DNA of 64,000 nt, from positions 2,852,001 to 2,916,000 of the forward strand of contig NZ_CP139986.1 in NCBI RefSeq assembly GCF_034424175.1, given 5' to 3'. Source of the DNA: Kluyvera intermedia (GTDB taxonomy: Bacteria; Pseudomonadota; Gammaproteobacteria; Enterobacterales; Enterobacteriaceae). Below, piece by piece: positions 1-9,363 of the stretch (positions are counted from its first letter, which is position 1; every line of letters starts with the position of its first letter). The notes beneath the pieces are model-generated. The model was not told where the DNA came from, ran no database searches, and was given only the letters and a program-made list of their open reading frames with translations. A program made the position numbers and the translations under genes.

Positions 1-718
1 GCATCAGCGCGTTACAAATAAGCACTTCATCCGCTTGCGCCAGCACGCCTGGCTTCGCATTAACTTCGACAACGCGATACGGTGAGTGTGCCAGCTGCGC
101 AATAATAAACTGGCGCATAATGCCGTCCACCCCAGCCTGATCGAGGCGCGGTGTGTACACATCTCGTCCACAGCGCCAGAATAAATTCGCGGCACAGCAT
201 TCCGTAAGCCACCCATCGCTGTCAAGAACAAGGGCCTCATCGGCGTCCGTCTGCTCAAGATGAGAACGAATCAACACCTGTTCAAGACGGTTAAGATGTT
301 TGAGACCGGCCAGATAAGGATTACGACCAAGCGGCACCGGGCTGAGTGCAAGGGTGACACCGGTCTGTTTCCAGCGATCATAATGGGCAGGCGTCGCCGA
401 GGTTGAAACAATGCGCGTGGGCAATGCGCAGGCGCTGCCGCTATACCCTCGCCCACCCGCGCCACGGCTGATAATGACTTTCAGCACGCCGTCACGCTGC
501 CGTGCGGCCAGTGCCGACATTTCTTGTGCCAGTAAAGACCAATCACTAAAGGGAATAGACAGGCGCTCACACGCCTGTTGCAGGCGTCCGATATGCGCGG
601 CCATCAGCGGTACTCGCCCCTCAGTGATGCGCGCGGTCGTGAAGCTACCGTCACCAAACTGTGTTGCGCGATCGTTTGCCGCAAGCGTGTTTTGTTCGCT
701 GCCATTTATCAAGAACAT
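1..718 (-). CDS. pabC: Aminodeoxychorismate lyase PabC, 3' end cut by window edge
   Basis: PLP-dependent lyase that converts 4-amino-4-deoxychorismate to p-aminobenzoate and pyruvate in folate synthesis. I translated it from the reverse complement: it starts at the ATG at 716-718 (MFLINGSEQNT) and stays open for 239 codons to base 1. E. coli PabC has 269 residues, so about 30 C-terminal residues are missing. Recognisable class IV aminotransferase-fold segments are DRATQFGDGSFTTAR, the GRNPYLAGLKHLNRLEQ stretch with its PLP lysine, and GWLTECCAANLFW. It follows fabF on the same strand, as in E. coli, with a terminator-like hairpin between them. Confidence 0.95.
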   Translation of the reverse strand, partial: MFLINGSEQNTLAANDRATQFGDGSFTTARITEGRVPLMAAHIGRLQQACERLSIPFSDWSLLAQEMSALAARQRDGVLKVIISRGAGGRGYSGSACALPTRIVSTSATPAHYDRWKQTGVTLALSPVPLGRNPYLAGLKHLNRLEQVLIRSHLEQTDADEALVLDSDGWLTECCAANLFWRCGRDVYTPRLDQAGVDGIMRQFIIAQLAHSPYRVVEVNAKPGVLAQADEVLICNALM

Positions 719-792
719 TGTGGCTCCTTAACAAGGGGCAATAGTTTCGCAGGATGATGTTGCCTGAACAAGCGGAGAAAGCTGAATAAAAA

Positions 793-813
793 AAGGCCCG
801 CCAGGCGGGCCTT
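793..813 (-). terminator. Hairpin terminator after fabF
   Basis: A perfect GGCCCGCC / GGCGGGCC stem with a one-base loop. On the minus strand it is followed by a run of seven T, as in an intrinsic terminator. It should reduce transcription from fabF into pabC, which lies downstream on the same strand. Confidence 0.8.
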
Positions 814-858
814 CATCAATGCGTTATCTGACAGCTTCAAGCCGTCAGATAATCAGGC

Positions 859-2100
859 TCAGACCTTTTTGAAGATCAGTGAGCCGTTGGTACCACCGAA
901 GCCGAAGGAGTTACACAGGGTGTACTCCATGCCGCTAACCTGACGGGCTTCGTGAGGCACGAAGTCCAGGTCACAACCTTCATCCGGGTTATCCAGGTTG
1001 ATGGTTGGCGGAACGGCCTGGTCGCGCAGCGCGAGGATGGAGTAGATAGACTCTACTGCACCCGCAGCACCCAGCAGGTGACCGGTCATTGACTTGGTGG
1101 AGCTGACCATCACGCGGCTTGCAGCGTCGCCGAAAACAGACTTAACAGCCTGAGTTTCTGCTTTATCGCCAGCAGGGGTCGAGGTTCCGTGGGCGTTAAC
1201 GTAGCCAATCTGACCCGCATCAATACCCGCGTCGCGAAGCGCGTTAACCATCGCCAGCGCTGCACCTGCACCGTTTTCCGGTGGTGAAGTCATGTGATAC
1301 GCATCGCTACTCATACCGAAGCCTACGACTTCCGCATAGATTTTTGCACCACGTTTTTTGGCGTGTTCGTACTCTTCGAGTACAACCATGCCCGCGCCGT
1401 CACCCAGCACAAAGCCATCACGCTCTTTATCCCACGGACGGCTCGCCGCCTGAGGGTTGTCATTACGCGTAGACAACGCGCGTGCCGCGCCAAAGCCACC
1501 CACGCCAAGCGGGGTACTGGCTTTTTCTGCGCCGCCAGCAACCATTGCATCTGCATCGCCATAGGCGATGATACGCGCTGCCTGACCGATGTTATGCACA
1601 CCAGAAGTACATGCAGTCGCGATGGAGATGCTCGGGCCACGTAAACCAAACATAATGGTCAGATGACCTGCCACCATGTTAACAATCGTTGACGGAACAA
1701 AGAATGGGCTAATCTTACGCGGTCCACCGTTTACCAGTGAGGTATGGTTTTCTTCGATAAGACCAAGACCGCCGATACCAGAGCCGATAGCGGCGCCAAT
1801 ACGATGGGCGTTCTCATCCGTAATTTCGAGGCCAGAATCCTGCATGGCCTGGGCGCCAGCGACAATTCCATATTGAATGAAGGCATCCATCTTGCGCTGT
1901 TCTTTGCGCGAGATAATGTCATCACAGTTAAAATCCTTTACTAAGCCAGCAAATTTCGTTGCATAGGCGCTAGTATCGAAATGGTCGATCAGGCTGATGC
2001 CACTCTGACCGGCAAGGAGAGCTTTCCAGGTAGACTCTACGGTATTGCCGACAGGAGACAACATGCCCAGTCCGGTCACAACTACACGACGCTTAGACAC
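859..2100 (-). CDS. fabF: 3-oxoacyl-[ACP] synthase II (KAS II, FabF)
   Basis: Condensing enzyme that elongates acyl-ACP with malonyl-ACP in type II fatty-acid synthesis. In E. coli it also makes cis-vaccenate and gives temperature control of membrane fluidity. It has 413 residues, the E. coli length. The thiolase-fold nucleophile is in TACTSG, and the two catalytic histidines are in NAHGTSTPAGD and TGHLLGAAG. The C-terminal glycine-rich loop NSFGFGGTNG is intact. It lies 89 bp after acpP, which encodes its carrier protein, as is standard in enterobacteria. Confidence 0.98.
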   Translation of the reverse strand: MSKRRVVVTGLGMLSPVGNTVESTWKALLAGQSGISLIDHFDTSAYATKFAGLVKDFNCDDIISRKEQRKMDAFIQYGIVAGAQAMQDSGLEITDENAHRIGAAIGSGIGGLGLIEENHTSLVNGGPRKISPFFVPSTIVNMVAGHLTIMFGLRGPSISIATACTSGVHNIGQAARIIAYGDADAMVAGGAEKASTPLGVGGFGAARALSTRNDNPQAASRPWDKERDGFVLGDGAGMVVLEEYEHAKKRGAKIYAEVVGFGMSSDAYHMTSPPENGAGAALAMVNALRDAGIDAGQIGYVNAHGTSTPAGDKAETQAVKSVFGDAASRVMVSSTKSMTGHLLGAAGAVESIYSILALRDQAVPPTINLDNPDEGCDLDFVPHEARQVSGMEYTLCNSFGFGGTNGSLIFKKV

Positions 2101-2189
2101 GTTTGTCCTCCAGGGAGGGATTAAAATAGATGCTTGTGGGACAAAAAGATAAAACTCAGGCGGTCGAATGACCGCCTGGAGATGTTCAC

Positions 2190-2426
2190 TTACGCCTGGT
2201 GACCGTTGATGTAATCAATGGCAGCCTGAACGGTGGTGATTTTCTCAGCTTCTTCGTCCGGAATCTCAGTATCAAACTCTTCTTCCAGAGCCATTACCAG
2301 CTCAACGGTGTCAAGAGAATCTGCGCCCAGGTCTTCAACGAAGGAAGCATTGTTGGTCACTTCTTCCTGCTTAACGCCCAGCTGTTCGCCGATGATTTTC
2401 TTAACGCGTTCTTCGATAGTGCTCAT
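2190..2426 (-). CDS. acpP: Acyl carrier protein AcpP
   Basis: Carries growing acyl chains on 4'-phosphopantetheine for fatty acids, lipid A and other acyl-transfer pathways. It has 78 residues and is very acidic. The modified serine is in [10 protein letters not shown] (residue 37 counting Met). The start is the ATG giving [10 protein letters not shown]; the open frame runs 50 codons further upstream, but that part is not ACP-like. It sits between fabG and fabF. The 209-bp gap to fabG probably holds its own strong promoter, as in E. coli, although I did not pick out a single -35/-10 pair. Confidence 0.98.
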
Positions 2427-2635
2427 ACTCTTAAATTTCCTATCAAAACTCGCTTTCGCGATGGTTTTCGTAGTGTATAAAATGTTGAAAAATTTGCAAC
2501 TAAATCCCGGCAGGTCGTACCACGATTTTGCGCTATTTTGCGGGTGTTTGCCCTCATAACGCAAATGATTTTGCACTAATCATACTCAGATATACGTAGA
2601 TTGCCCGTTGTCTGAGCACTTTGTGCAAAACACGG

Positions 2636-3370
2636 TCAGACCATATACATCCCGCCGTTAACGTGCAACGTTTCACCCGTGATGTAACTTGCTTCGTCGG
2701 AAGCCAAAAATGCAACCGCACTGGCGATTTCATTTGGAGAGCCGAGGCGCCCCGCAGGAACAGCCGCCAAAGTACCCGCACGCTGCTCATCAGTCAGCGC
2801 ACGCGTCATGTCCGTTTCAATAAAACCCGGAGCAACTACGTTTACAGTAATACCGCGTGACGCAATTTCACGCGCCAGTGATTTACTGAAGCCGATCAGA
2901 CCCGCTTTCGCCGCAGCGTAGTTAGCCTGACCTGCATTTCCCATGGTACCAACCACAGAACCAACAGTGATAATACGTCCATGACGCTTTTTCATCATAG
3001 CGCGCATTACCGCTTTTGACAGACGGAAAACAGATGACAGATTGGTTTCGATGATATCGTTCCACTCGTCATCTTTCATGCGCATTAACAGGTTATCACG
3101 AGTAATCCCAGCATTATTGACCAGAATGTCGACTTCACCAAATTCCGCACGAATTTTTTCCAGAACAGATTCAATAGATGCCGGGTCAGTCACATTCAAC
3201 ATCAGACCTTTACCGTTTGCACCCAGATAATCACTAATTGCCTGCGCACCATTTTCGCTTGTCGCAGTGCCGATAACTTTCGCGCCGCGTGCGGCGAGTG
3301 TTTCAGCGATTGCGCGGCCAATACCGCGGCTTGCACCTGTTACCAGGGCAATTTTACCTTCAAAGCTCAT
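2636..3370 (-). CDS. fabG: 3-oxoacyl-[ACP] reductase FabG
   Basis: NADPH-dependent reduction of 3-oxoacyl-ACP to 3-hydroxyacyl-ACP. It is a short-chain dehydrogenase of 244 residues, equal to E. coli. The Rossmann nucleotide loop is TGASRGIG near residue 11, NNAGIT is present, and the catalytic Tyr/Lys pair is in NYAAAKAGLIGF. It starts 11 bp after the fabD stop, so the two are probably translated from one message. Confidence 0.98.
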   Translation of the reverse strand: MSFEGKIALVTGASRGIGRAIAETLAARGAKVIGTATSENGAQAISDYLGANGKGLMLNVTDPASIESVLEKIRAEFGEVDILVNNAGITRDNLLMRMKDDEWNDIIETNLSSVFRLSKAVMRAMMKKRHGRIITVGSVVGTMGNAGQANYAAAKAGLIGFSKSLAREIASRGITVNVVAPGFIETDMTRALTDEQRAGTLAAVPAGRLGSPNEIASAVAFLASDEASYITGETLHVNGGMYMV

Positions 3371-3381
3371 GCTTTCCTCTT

Positions 3382-4311
3382 TTATTGCGCAAGTGCCGCT
3401 GACAGCGCAGTCGGCTCATTAATCGCCGATGCAGTCAGGGTATCTACAATACGTTTGGTCAGACCGGTGAGGACTTTACCCGGACCAACTTCATACAGGT
3501 GCTCTACGCCCTGGGACGCCATAAACTCAACGGTTTTGGTCCACTGTACTGGGCTATAAAGCTGACGAACTAACGCATCGCGAATCGCATTTGCATCAGT
3601 TTCGCACTTCACGTCGACGTTGTTCACAACCGGAACAGTCGGCGCGTTAAAGGTGATTTTTTGCAGCTCAACGGCCAGTTTTTCCGCCGCGGGCTTCATC
3701 AGCGCACAGTGGGAAGGGACGCTGACAGGCAGTGGCAGTGCGCGTTTTGCGCCCGCTGCTTTACAGGCCGCACCTGCACGTTCAACCGCTTCTTTATGAC
3801 CAGCAATAACCACCTGGCCTGGCGAGTTGAAATTAACCGGGGAGACGACCTGCCCTTCGGCTGATTCTTCGCAAGCTTTAGCGATAGAAGCATCATCAAG
3901 ACCAATGATAGCGGACATGCCGCCAGTGCCTTCTGGTACCGCTTCTTGCATGAACTTACCGCGCATCTCAACCAGACGAACCGCATCGGCAAACGCGATA
4001 ACGCCCGCGCAAACCAGCGCAGAATATTCGCCCAGGCTGTGACCGGCCAGCATGGCTGGTGCTTTACCGCCCTGCTGCTGCCACAAACGGTACAGCGCAA
4101 CGGACGCGGTCAGCAGTGCCGGTTGAGTCTGCCAGGTTTTGTTTAACTCTTCCGCCGGGCCCTGTTGGGTCAGCGCCCAAAGATCATAGCCCAGTGCCGC
4201 AGAGGCTTCATGAAAAGTTTCTTCAATTACCGGATAGGTTGCTGCCAGTTCAGACAACATCCCTACCGTCTGGGAACCCTGTCCAGGGAACACAAATGCG
4301 AATTGCGTCAT
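3382..4311 (-). CDS. fabD: Malonyl-CoA:ACP transacylase FabD
   Basis: Loads malonyl groups from CoA onto ACP. It has 309 residues, the family length. The N-terminal FPGQGSQ oxyanion loop and the nucleophile elbow GHSLGEYSAL (Ser about 92) are visible, and the catalytic His is in SVPSHCALM. It lies 17 bp after fabH and 11 bp before fabG in the same operon. Confidence 0.98.
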   Translation of the reverse strand: MTQFAFVFPGQGSQTVGMLSELAATYPVIEETFHEASAALGYDLWALTQQGPAEELNKTWQTQPALLTASVALYRLWQQQGGKAPAMLAGHSLGEYSALVCAGVIAFADAVRLVEMRGKFMQEAVPEGTGGMSAIIGLDDASIAKACEESAEGQVVSPVNFNSPGQVVIAGHKEAVERAGAACKAAGAKRALPLPVSVPSHCALMKPAAEKLAVELQKITFNAPTVPVVNNVDVKCETDANAIRDALVRQLYSPVQWTKTVEFMASQGVEHLYEVGPGKVLTGLTKRIVDTLTASAINEPTALSAALAQ

Positions 4312-4328
4312 GTTTTTTATCCTTGTAC

Positions 4329-5282
4329 TTAGAAACGAACCAGCGCAGAGCCCCAGGTGAAACCACCACCGAATGCTTCTAACAGCACCAGTTGGCCGCG
4401 TTTAATACGGCCATCGCGGACGGCTTCGTCAAACGCACACGGCACGGAAGCGGCTGAAGTGTTACCGTGACGGTCAAGCGTCACCACTACGTTGTCCATA
4501 GACATGCCAAGCTTCTTCGCCGTTGCGCTAATAATACGTAAATTCGCCTGATGCGGAACCAGCCAATCCAGCTGTGAACGGTCGAGGTTGTTGGCCTCAA
4601 GCGTTTCATCAACGATATGTGCCAATTCGGTCACGGCAACTTTGAAAACTTCGTTACCGGCCATCGTCAGGTAGATTGAGTTATCTGGGTTCACGCGATC
4701 AGCATTCGGCAGCGTCAACAGCTTGCCATAGCTACCGTCGGCATGCAGGTGGGTAGAAATGATCCCCTGCTCTTCAGATGCACCCAACACCACAGCACCT
4801 GCACCGTCACCAAAGATAATGATCGTGCCACGATCGGTTGGATCGCAGGTACGGGCCAGCGTGTCAGCACCGACCACCAAAGCATATTTCACCGCACCAG
4901 ACTTCACGTACTGGTCAGCGACGCTTAGCGCATAAGTAAAACCTGCACAGGCTGCGGCGATATCAAACGCTGGTGCGCCTTTCACGCCCAACATATTTTG
5001 AATCTGGCATGCCGCACTTGGGAAAGCATGGGTCGCAGAGGTGGTCGCGACCACGATCAAGCCCAGTTCACTGGCTTCAATGCCCGCCATTTCCAGCGCG
5101 CGCTTAGCCGCTTCGTAACCCAGCGTAGACACGGATTCGTCAGGGCCAGCGATACGGCGCTCACGGATACCTGTACGGGTGACAATCCACTCGTCGGTGG
5201 TATCAACCATTTTTTCCAGATCGGCATTAGTCCGCACCTGCTCAGGCAGGTAGCTGCCGGTACCAATAATCTTCGTATGCAT
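4329..5282 (-). CDS. fabH: 3-oxoacyl-[ACP] synthase III (FabH)
   Basis: Starts fatty-acid synthesis by condensing acetyl-CoA with malonyl-ACP. It has 317 residues as in E. coli. The nucleophilic Cys is in AAACAGFTYAL (about residue 112). The catalytic His is in VPHQANLRI and the Asn in HGNTSAAS. It starts 58 bp after plsX and leads into fabD. Confidence 0.98.
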   Translation of the reverse strand: MHTKIIGTGSYLPEQVRTNADLEKMVDTTDEWIVTRTGIRERRIAGPDESVSTLGYEAAKRALEMAGIEASELGLIVVATTSATHAFPSAACQIQNMLGVKGAPAFDIAAACAGFTYALSVADQYVKSGAVKYALVVGADTLARTCDPTDRGTIIIFGDGAGAVVLGASEEQGIISTHLHADGSYGKLLTLPNADRVNPDNSIYLTMAGNEVFKVAVTELAHIVDETLEANNLDRSQLDWLVPHQANLRIISATAKKLGMSMDNVVVTLDRHGNTSAASVPCAFDEAVRDGRIKRGQLVLLEAFGGGFTWGSALVRF

Positions 5283-5340
5283 GTACGCTCAGTCACTTTT
5301 CGCTAATATAGCCGCCCAACTCAACCCCCTGAAACTGGCC

Positions 5341-6396
5341 TTACTTGCTAGCTTCAGGAGTGTCAAATCCTGCGGGGTATACGGATTCCAGGCGAGCGGC
5401 AATTCTCTTTGGAACTTGTCGCTGCACTGCCTGCACTGCCTGTTCTATGGCGACCGTAAAGGCTCGCTGATTGGCCGCACCATGACTCTTAATCACCGTG
5501 CCGCGCAATCCTAACAGACAGGCGCCATTATACTGGTCGGGGTTGAGGTGACTAAATCGCCTGGTGAGACTTTTTTGTAACCAACGCTTTAATAAAATCA
5601 GCCACCACGACCGTTTTTTCCCCTCGCTCTGTGATTTCAGCAGCGAAAGGAAGACTCTGACAACCCCTTCCATCGTCTTTAAGGTGACGTTACCTGTGAA
5701 GCCATCGCAAACCAGAACATCGGTTTTCCCCGTCAACAGTTCGTTGGCTTCAAGATAGCCGATATAGTTGAGAGAGGAGATTGTTTTTAGCACTAAAGAG
5801 GCATCACGGATACTGTCGTGCCCCTTAATTTCTTCTTCGCCAATGTTAAGCAGCGCGACGCGTGGGTTCACGATCTCCAGCACCTCTTCTGCCATCACGG
5901 ACCCCATGACGGCAAACTGCACCAGCATGGTACTGTCACAATCCACGTTAGCACCGAGATCCAGCACCACCGTTTTGCCCTTTTGTTGATGCGGTAAAAC
6001 CGTCACCAGCGCCGGGCGCTCAATCCCCTGAAGAGGTTTGAGCAATAATTTAGCCAGCCCCATCAGCGCGCCGGTATTTCCCGCGCTGACACAAGCTTCG
6101 GCTCGCCCTTCTTTCACCATTTCTAGCGCCACACGCATTGAGCTTCCGCGACTATGGCGAATAGCATGCGAGGGCCGTTCATCACTGGCAATAACCGACT
6201 GGGCAGGAATTATCTGCAAACGTGAACGTTGTTCAAAGTCAGCTTTGGCGAGTAATGGCGTAATGTCGTCGGGATTGCCGACTAAAAGAAGTGAGAGTTG
6301 CGAATTAGAACCCAGTGCCTGCAATGCTGCAGGCACTGTCACAGAAGGGCCAAAATCGCCCCCCATGACATCTAACGCCAGGGTTAGACGTGTCAA
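5341..6396 (-). CDS. plsX: Phosphate acyltransferase PlsX
   Basis: Makes acyl-phosphate from acyl-ACP for the PlsY step of phosphatidic acid synthesis, as a peripheral membrane enzyme. It has 351 residues against 356 in E. coli; the difference is at the C-terminus. Conserved stretches include the N-terminal LALDVMGGDFGP, SAGNTGALM, DLGANVDC and CDGFTGNVTLKTMEG. It lies between rpmF and fabH, the usual enterobacterial linkage of ribosome and lipid genes. Confidence 0.97.
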   Translation of the reverse strand: MTRLTLALDVMGGDFGPSVTVPAALQALGSNSQLSLLLVGNPDDITPLLAKADFEQRSRLQIIPAQSVIASDERPSHAIRHSRGSSMRVALEMVKEGRAEACVSAGNTGALMGLAKLLLKPLQGIERPALVTVLPHQQKGKTVVLDLGANVDCDSTMLVQFAVMGSVMAEEVLEIVNPRVALLNIGEEEIKGHDSIRDASLVLKTISSLNYIGYLEANELLTGKTDVLVCDGFTGNVTLKTMEGVVRVFLSLLKSQSEGKKRSWWLILLKRWLQKSLTRRFSHLNPDQYNGACLLGLRGTVIKSHGAANQRAFTVAIEQAVQAVQRQVPKRIAARLESVYPAGFDTPEASK

Positions 6397-6518
6397 GGTA
6401 TCGTCGCCGCTTGGTTTGGTGTTTCCCCAGTTACCCGGGGAAATGCCTCACTAAGCTTCACCACGCTAAGGCTCGGGTCTTTCACATACGAGATGTGATT
6501 GACGAGAGCATCGCGTGA

Positions 6519-6689
6519 TTACTTAGCGATAACCTTACGGCCACGGTAGAAACCGTCGGCAGTGATGTGGTGACGCAGGTGCTTCTCGCCAGAAGTTTTG
6601 TCTACAGACAAGTTGACTGCGGTCAGAGCGTCATGGGAACGACGCATGCCACGTTTGGAACGGGTTGGTTTATTCTGTTGTACGGCCAT
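6519..6689 (-). CDS. rpmF: 50S ribosomal protein L32
   Basis: Small basic protein of the large ribosomal subunit. The translation begins MAVQQNKPTRSKRGMRRSHD and ends GFYRGRKVIAK, 56 residues. E. coli L32 has 57; one residue is missing after ALTAV. It is co-directional with yceD (16 bp upstream) and plsX (about 120 bp downstream), the usual yceD-rpmF-plsX arrangement. Confidence 0.97.
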   Translation of the reverse strand: MAVQQNKPTRSKRGMRRSHDALTAVNLSVDKTSGEKHLRHHITADGFYRGRKVIAK

Positions 6690-6705
6690 GGACCTTACTC
6701 CTCAA

Positions 6706-7227
6706 TTACTTTTGCTTTAAGCTGGCTAATACGGCAAATGGATTTGGCTTCTGTGCCTCTTCAGGCAATTCACCAAAGACCATGTCCGCCTCGGACACTT
6801 CACAGTGTTCAGAATCATGCACCGGAACTACCGGCAAGGCGAGGATGATTTCATCTTCGACCAACGCCAGCAGATCGATTTCACCGAATTCGTTAACCTG
6901 AATTGGTTCATACGCTTCCGGGAGTGCTTCAACCTGGTCATCATTTTTGACCGGACTGAAACAATACGTTGTGTGTACATGATGGGTAAACGATTTCCCG
7001 CAACGCTGACATTCCAGCGACACCGTCACCTTCGCATCGCCGGTAATGACCGCAAGGCGTTGGTTATCGATGGCGAAAGAAATTTCGCATTCCACATCAG
7101 TGTCCACACTGACTACGAACTCGGCAACACGCTCTACCTGATCGCGGGAATACATACCCGTATAATCAAGGCGTTTTTGAGCCGTGCGAACCGGATCGAG
7201 AGTCAGGGGTAATTTTACGTTTTGCAT
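6706..7227 (-). CDS. yceD: DUF177 protein YceD (23S rRNA accumulation protein)
   Basis: 173 residues, the E. coli length. The DUF177 family is linked to 23S rRNA accumulation and is almost always next to rpmF, as here. A CQRCGKSF segment near the middle carries two cysteines that may bind metal, and the C-terminal half is acidic. The gene is first in the rpmF-plsX-fab transcription unit and divergent from yceF. Confidence 0.95.
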   Translation of the reverse strand: MQNVKLPLTLDPVRTAQKRLDYTGMYSRDQVERVAEFVVSVDTDVECEISFAIDNQRLAVITGDAKVTVSLECQRCGKSFTHHVHTTYCFSPVKNDDQVEALPEAYEPIQVNEFGEIDLLALVEDEIILALPVVPVHDSEHCEVSEADMVFGELPEEAQKPNPFAVLASLKQK

Positions 7228-7369
7228 AGGGCGCGCATATTAACTTTGTAACGTCATAGAGTCAAAGAAAAAGGCAGCCTCAGGTTGCCTTTTGCCAATT
7301 ATTCGCACACATTGCGGCCTATAGTTTAAAATGTCGGAATCTAATTCGCTACACTCTATTTGAAAAATT

Positions 7370-7954
7370 ATGCCTGAATTGATCCTTGCCTCCACATCCC
7401 CCTATCGCAAACTGCTGTTAGAGAAGCTTGAGCTGCCTTTTGAGTGCGCCGCACCAGAGGTTGATGAGCTACCGCTGCCGGGCGAAACACCGCGCAGTCT
7501 TGTGCTACGTCTGGCTCAGGCGAAAGCACAGGCGCTAGCCGAACGCTATCCACACCATCTCATTATTGGTTCCGATCAAGTTTGCGTACTGGATGGTGAA
7601 ATAACCGGCAAACCCCACACCGAAGAGAATGCGCGTCTGCAATTAAGAAAGGCCAGTGGTAACGTGGTGACCTTTTATACCGGGCTGGCACTGTATAATT
7701 CCGCAAACGGGCAACTGCAAACAGAATGTGAGCCGTTTGATGTCCATTTTCGCCATCTAAGCGAGCAAGAGATTAACGTCTACATCCGCAAAGAGAGCCC
7801 GTTGAACTGCGCGGGGAGCTTTAAAAGCGAGGGATTGGGCATCGCGCTGTTTGACCGCCTAGAGGGGCGTGACCCTAACACGCTGGTAGGATTGCCATTA
7901 ATTGCACTGAGCAAAATGCTACGCCGTGAGAACCTCAATCCGCTATTAGATTAA
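7370..7954 (+). CDS. yceF: Maf-family nucleotide pyrophosphatase YceF (7-methyl-GTP)
   Basis: Housecleaning pyrophosphatase; E. coli YceF prefers 7-methyl-GTP. It has 194 residues, equal to E. coli. The Maf signature LILASTSPYRKLLLEKL is at the N-terminus. ECAAPEVDE, IIGSDQVC, GKPHTEENARLQLRKASG and CAGSFKSEGLG follow in the right order. It is divergent from yceD, with a 142-bp promoter region, and ends at a hairpin terminator. Confidence 0.95.
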   Translation: MPELILASTSPYRKLLLEKLELPFECAAPEVDELPLPGETPRSLVLRLAQAKAQALAERYPHHLIIGSDQVCVLDGEITGKPHTEENARLQLRKASGNVVTFYTGLALYNSANGQLQTECEPFDVHFRHLSEQEINVYIRKESPLNCAGSFKSEGLGIALFDRLEGRDPNTLVGLPLIALSKMLRRENLNPLLD

Positions 7955-7958
7955 TATT

Positions 7959-7977
7959 TTCCCGGCCTCGGCCGGGA
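7959..7977 (+). terminator. Hairpin after yceF
   Basis: Inverted repeat TTCCCGGC / GCCGGGAA with a three-base loop directly after the yceF stop. The T tract is weak, so termination efficiency is uncertain. Confidence 0.55.
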
Positions 7978-8087
7978 AGTTCGGCCCATGATGTTGTTTA
8001 TTCCTTCCGCGATCACAGTTTATTTTTCCACCATCATTAAAATCCTCAAACCAATATTGAAACAATGTTTTGATTTAAGGAGCGAGG

Positions 8088-9239
8088 ATGCGTGGCAAAG
8101 GTAAAATATTCTTTATGCTGGCAATGTTAACCGCAATGCAGGCAAATGCCGATGATAGCTGGCAGCATCAGGGGGTAGTTGAAGGTAATCTGCCCGCCAG
8201 TTGGCAACAGATGAAAACGCAGATGACCTATCCGGATTCATGGCTCTCCGGGCACTATTCCAACTTTACGCGCTGGCAGCAGCATGCCCGCAAGGAATTC
8301 CGCCAATCCCTGCTGACGCCGGAATCAACCAAACCTTTCGCTGCAACGCAAATTTCCACGCAAGATCGCGGCAGCTATATTGCCGAAAAACTCGCACTCA
8401 ACATCACCGATGATAACCGCATCGCCGCCCTGATGCTGACGCCGAAGACGCCTGGACCACACCCTGCGATCGTTCTTCTCCATGACCATGGTTCAAAATT
8501 TGATATTGGCAAAGAGAAGCTGATTCGTCCGTGGGGTGACGCTTCGCAACTTGCCAGCGCCGAGGCCTGGGCAGACAAATTCTTTACCGGAAAGTTTATC
8601 GGTGACGAACTGGCAAAACGCGGTTACGTGGTTATCGTCATCGACAGTCCCGGCTGGGGTGACCGTGGGCCGATGGTCTATGAGCAGCAACAGGCGCTCG
8701 CCAGTAACTACTTCAATCTCGGGCGTTCGCTGGCAGGAGAAGTAGCGTATGAAGATATGCGTACCGTCGATTTTATGGCGTCGCTGGAAAGCGTCGATAG
8801 CCAACATATTGGCGTACTGGGTTTCTCAATGGGCGGATTCCGTGCCTGGCAGTTGGCCGCACTCTCAGAGAAGGTCGCGGCTACGGCGGTCATTTCGTGG
8901 TTTGGCACTTATGAAGGGCTGATGAAGCCGGGTAACAACGTGCTGCGGGGGCAGTCGGCGTTTTACATGCTACACCCCGGTATGCCTGCCAAAATGGATA
9001 TCCCCGATATCGCCAGCATTGCCGCACCGAAACCGATGCTGATTTTCAGCGGCGGGCAGGACAAACTGTTTCCGGCAAAAGCAGTCGATGACGCTTTTAC
9101 CAAAGTACATCAAGTCTGGACGTCACAGAATGCAGATGAAAAACTCCTGACAAAGAGTTGGCCTGAGCTGGGCCACGTTTTTTATCAACAGCAGCAAGAT
9201 GAAGTCTTTCCGTGGCTGGATAAGTGGTTAAAGCCGTAA
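8088..9239 (+). CDS. Exported alpha/beta hydrolase (Abhydrolase_7-like)
   Basis: 383 residues with a Sec signal peptide: a basic start MRGKGK, a hydrophobic core, and probable cleavage after MQANA near residue 21. The mature part is a serine hydrolase. The nucleophile elbow is GFSMGGF (Ser247), an acid is in GGQDKLFP (Asp325) and a His is in ELGHVF (His363). LLHDHGSKFDIGKEKL is typical of the dienelactone-hydrolase/Abhydrolase_7 group. The start has a good ribosome site (AAGGAG). Substrate is unknown; a periplasmic esterase is the best guess. It is not at this place in E. coli K-12, so it is an insertion between yceF and rluC. Confidence 0.85.
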   Translation: MRGKGKIFFMLAMLTAMQANADDSWQHQGVVEGNLPASWQQMKTQMTYPDSWLSGHYSNFTRWQQHARKEFRQSLLTPESTKPFAATQISTQDRGSYIAEKLALNITDDNRIAALMLTPKTPGPHPAIVLLHDHGSKFDIGKEKLIRPWGDASQLASAEAWADKFFTGKFIGDELAKRGYVVIVIDSPGWGDRGPMVYEQQQALASNYFNLGRSLAGEVAYEDMRTVDFMASLESVDSQHIGVLGFSMGGFRAWQLAALSEKVAATAVISWFGTYEGLMKPGNNVLRGQSAFYMLHPGMPAKMDIPDIASIAAPKPMLIFSGGQDKLFPAKAVDDAFTKVHQVWTSQNADEKLLTKSWPELGHVFYQQQQDEVFPWLDKWLKP

Positions 9240-9244
9240 AGATT

Positions 9245-9345
9245 GTAGCCCAGCCAAGCGCAGCACCACCGGGAATTTACGATGTCGCATTTGACACCGT
9301 ATCTCCCCGGATTCAGCGTAACCGCCCTCGTCCGGGCTACCGGTC
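9245..9345. repeat. BIME: two REP units between the hydrolase gene and rluC
   Basis: Two REP-like elements in opposite orientation. The first (about 9246-9274) has the GTAGCC...CAAGCGCAGC...GGGA form. The second (about 9304-9343) has the CCCCGGA...CTCGTCCGGGCTACCGGT form. They fill the gap between two convergent genes and can form stem-loops that protect 3' ends. Confidence 0.75.
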
Positions 9346-9363
9346 ATTGCAGGTTGTGATAGT

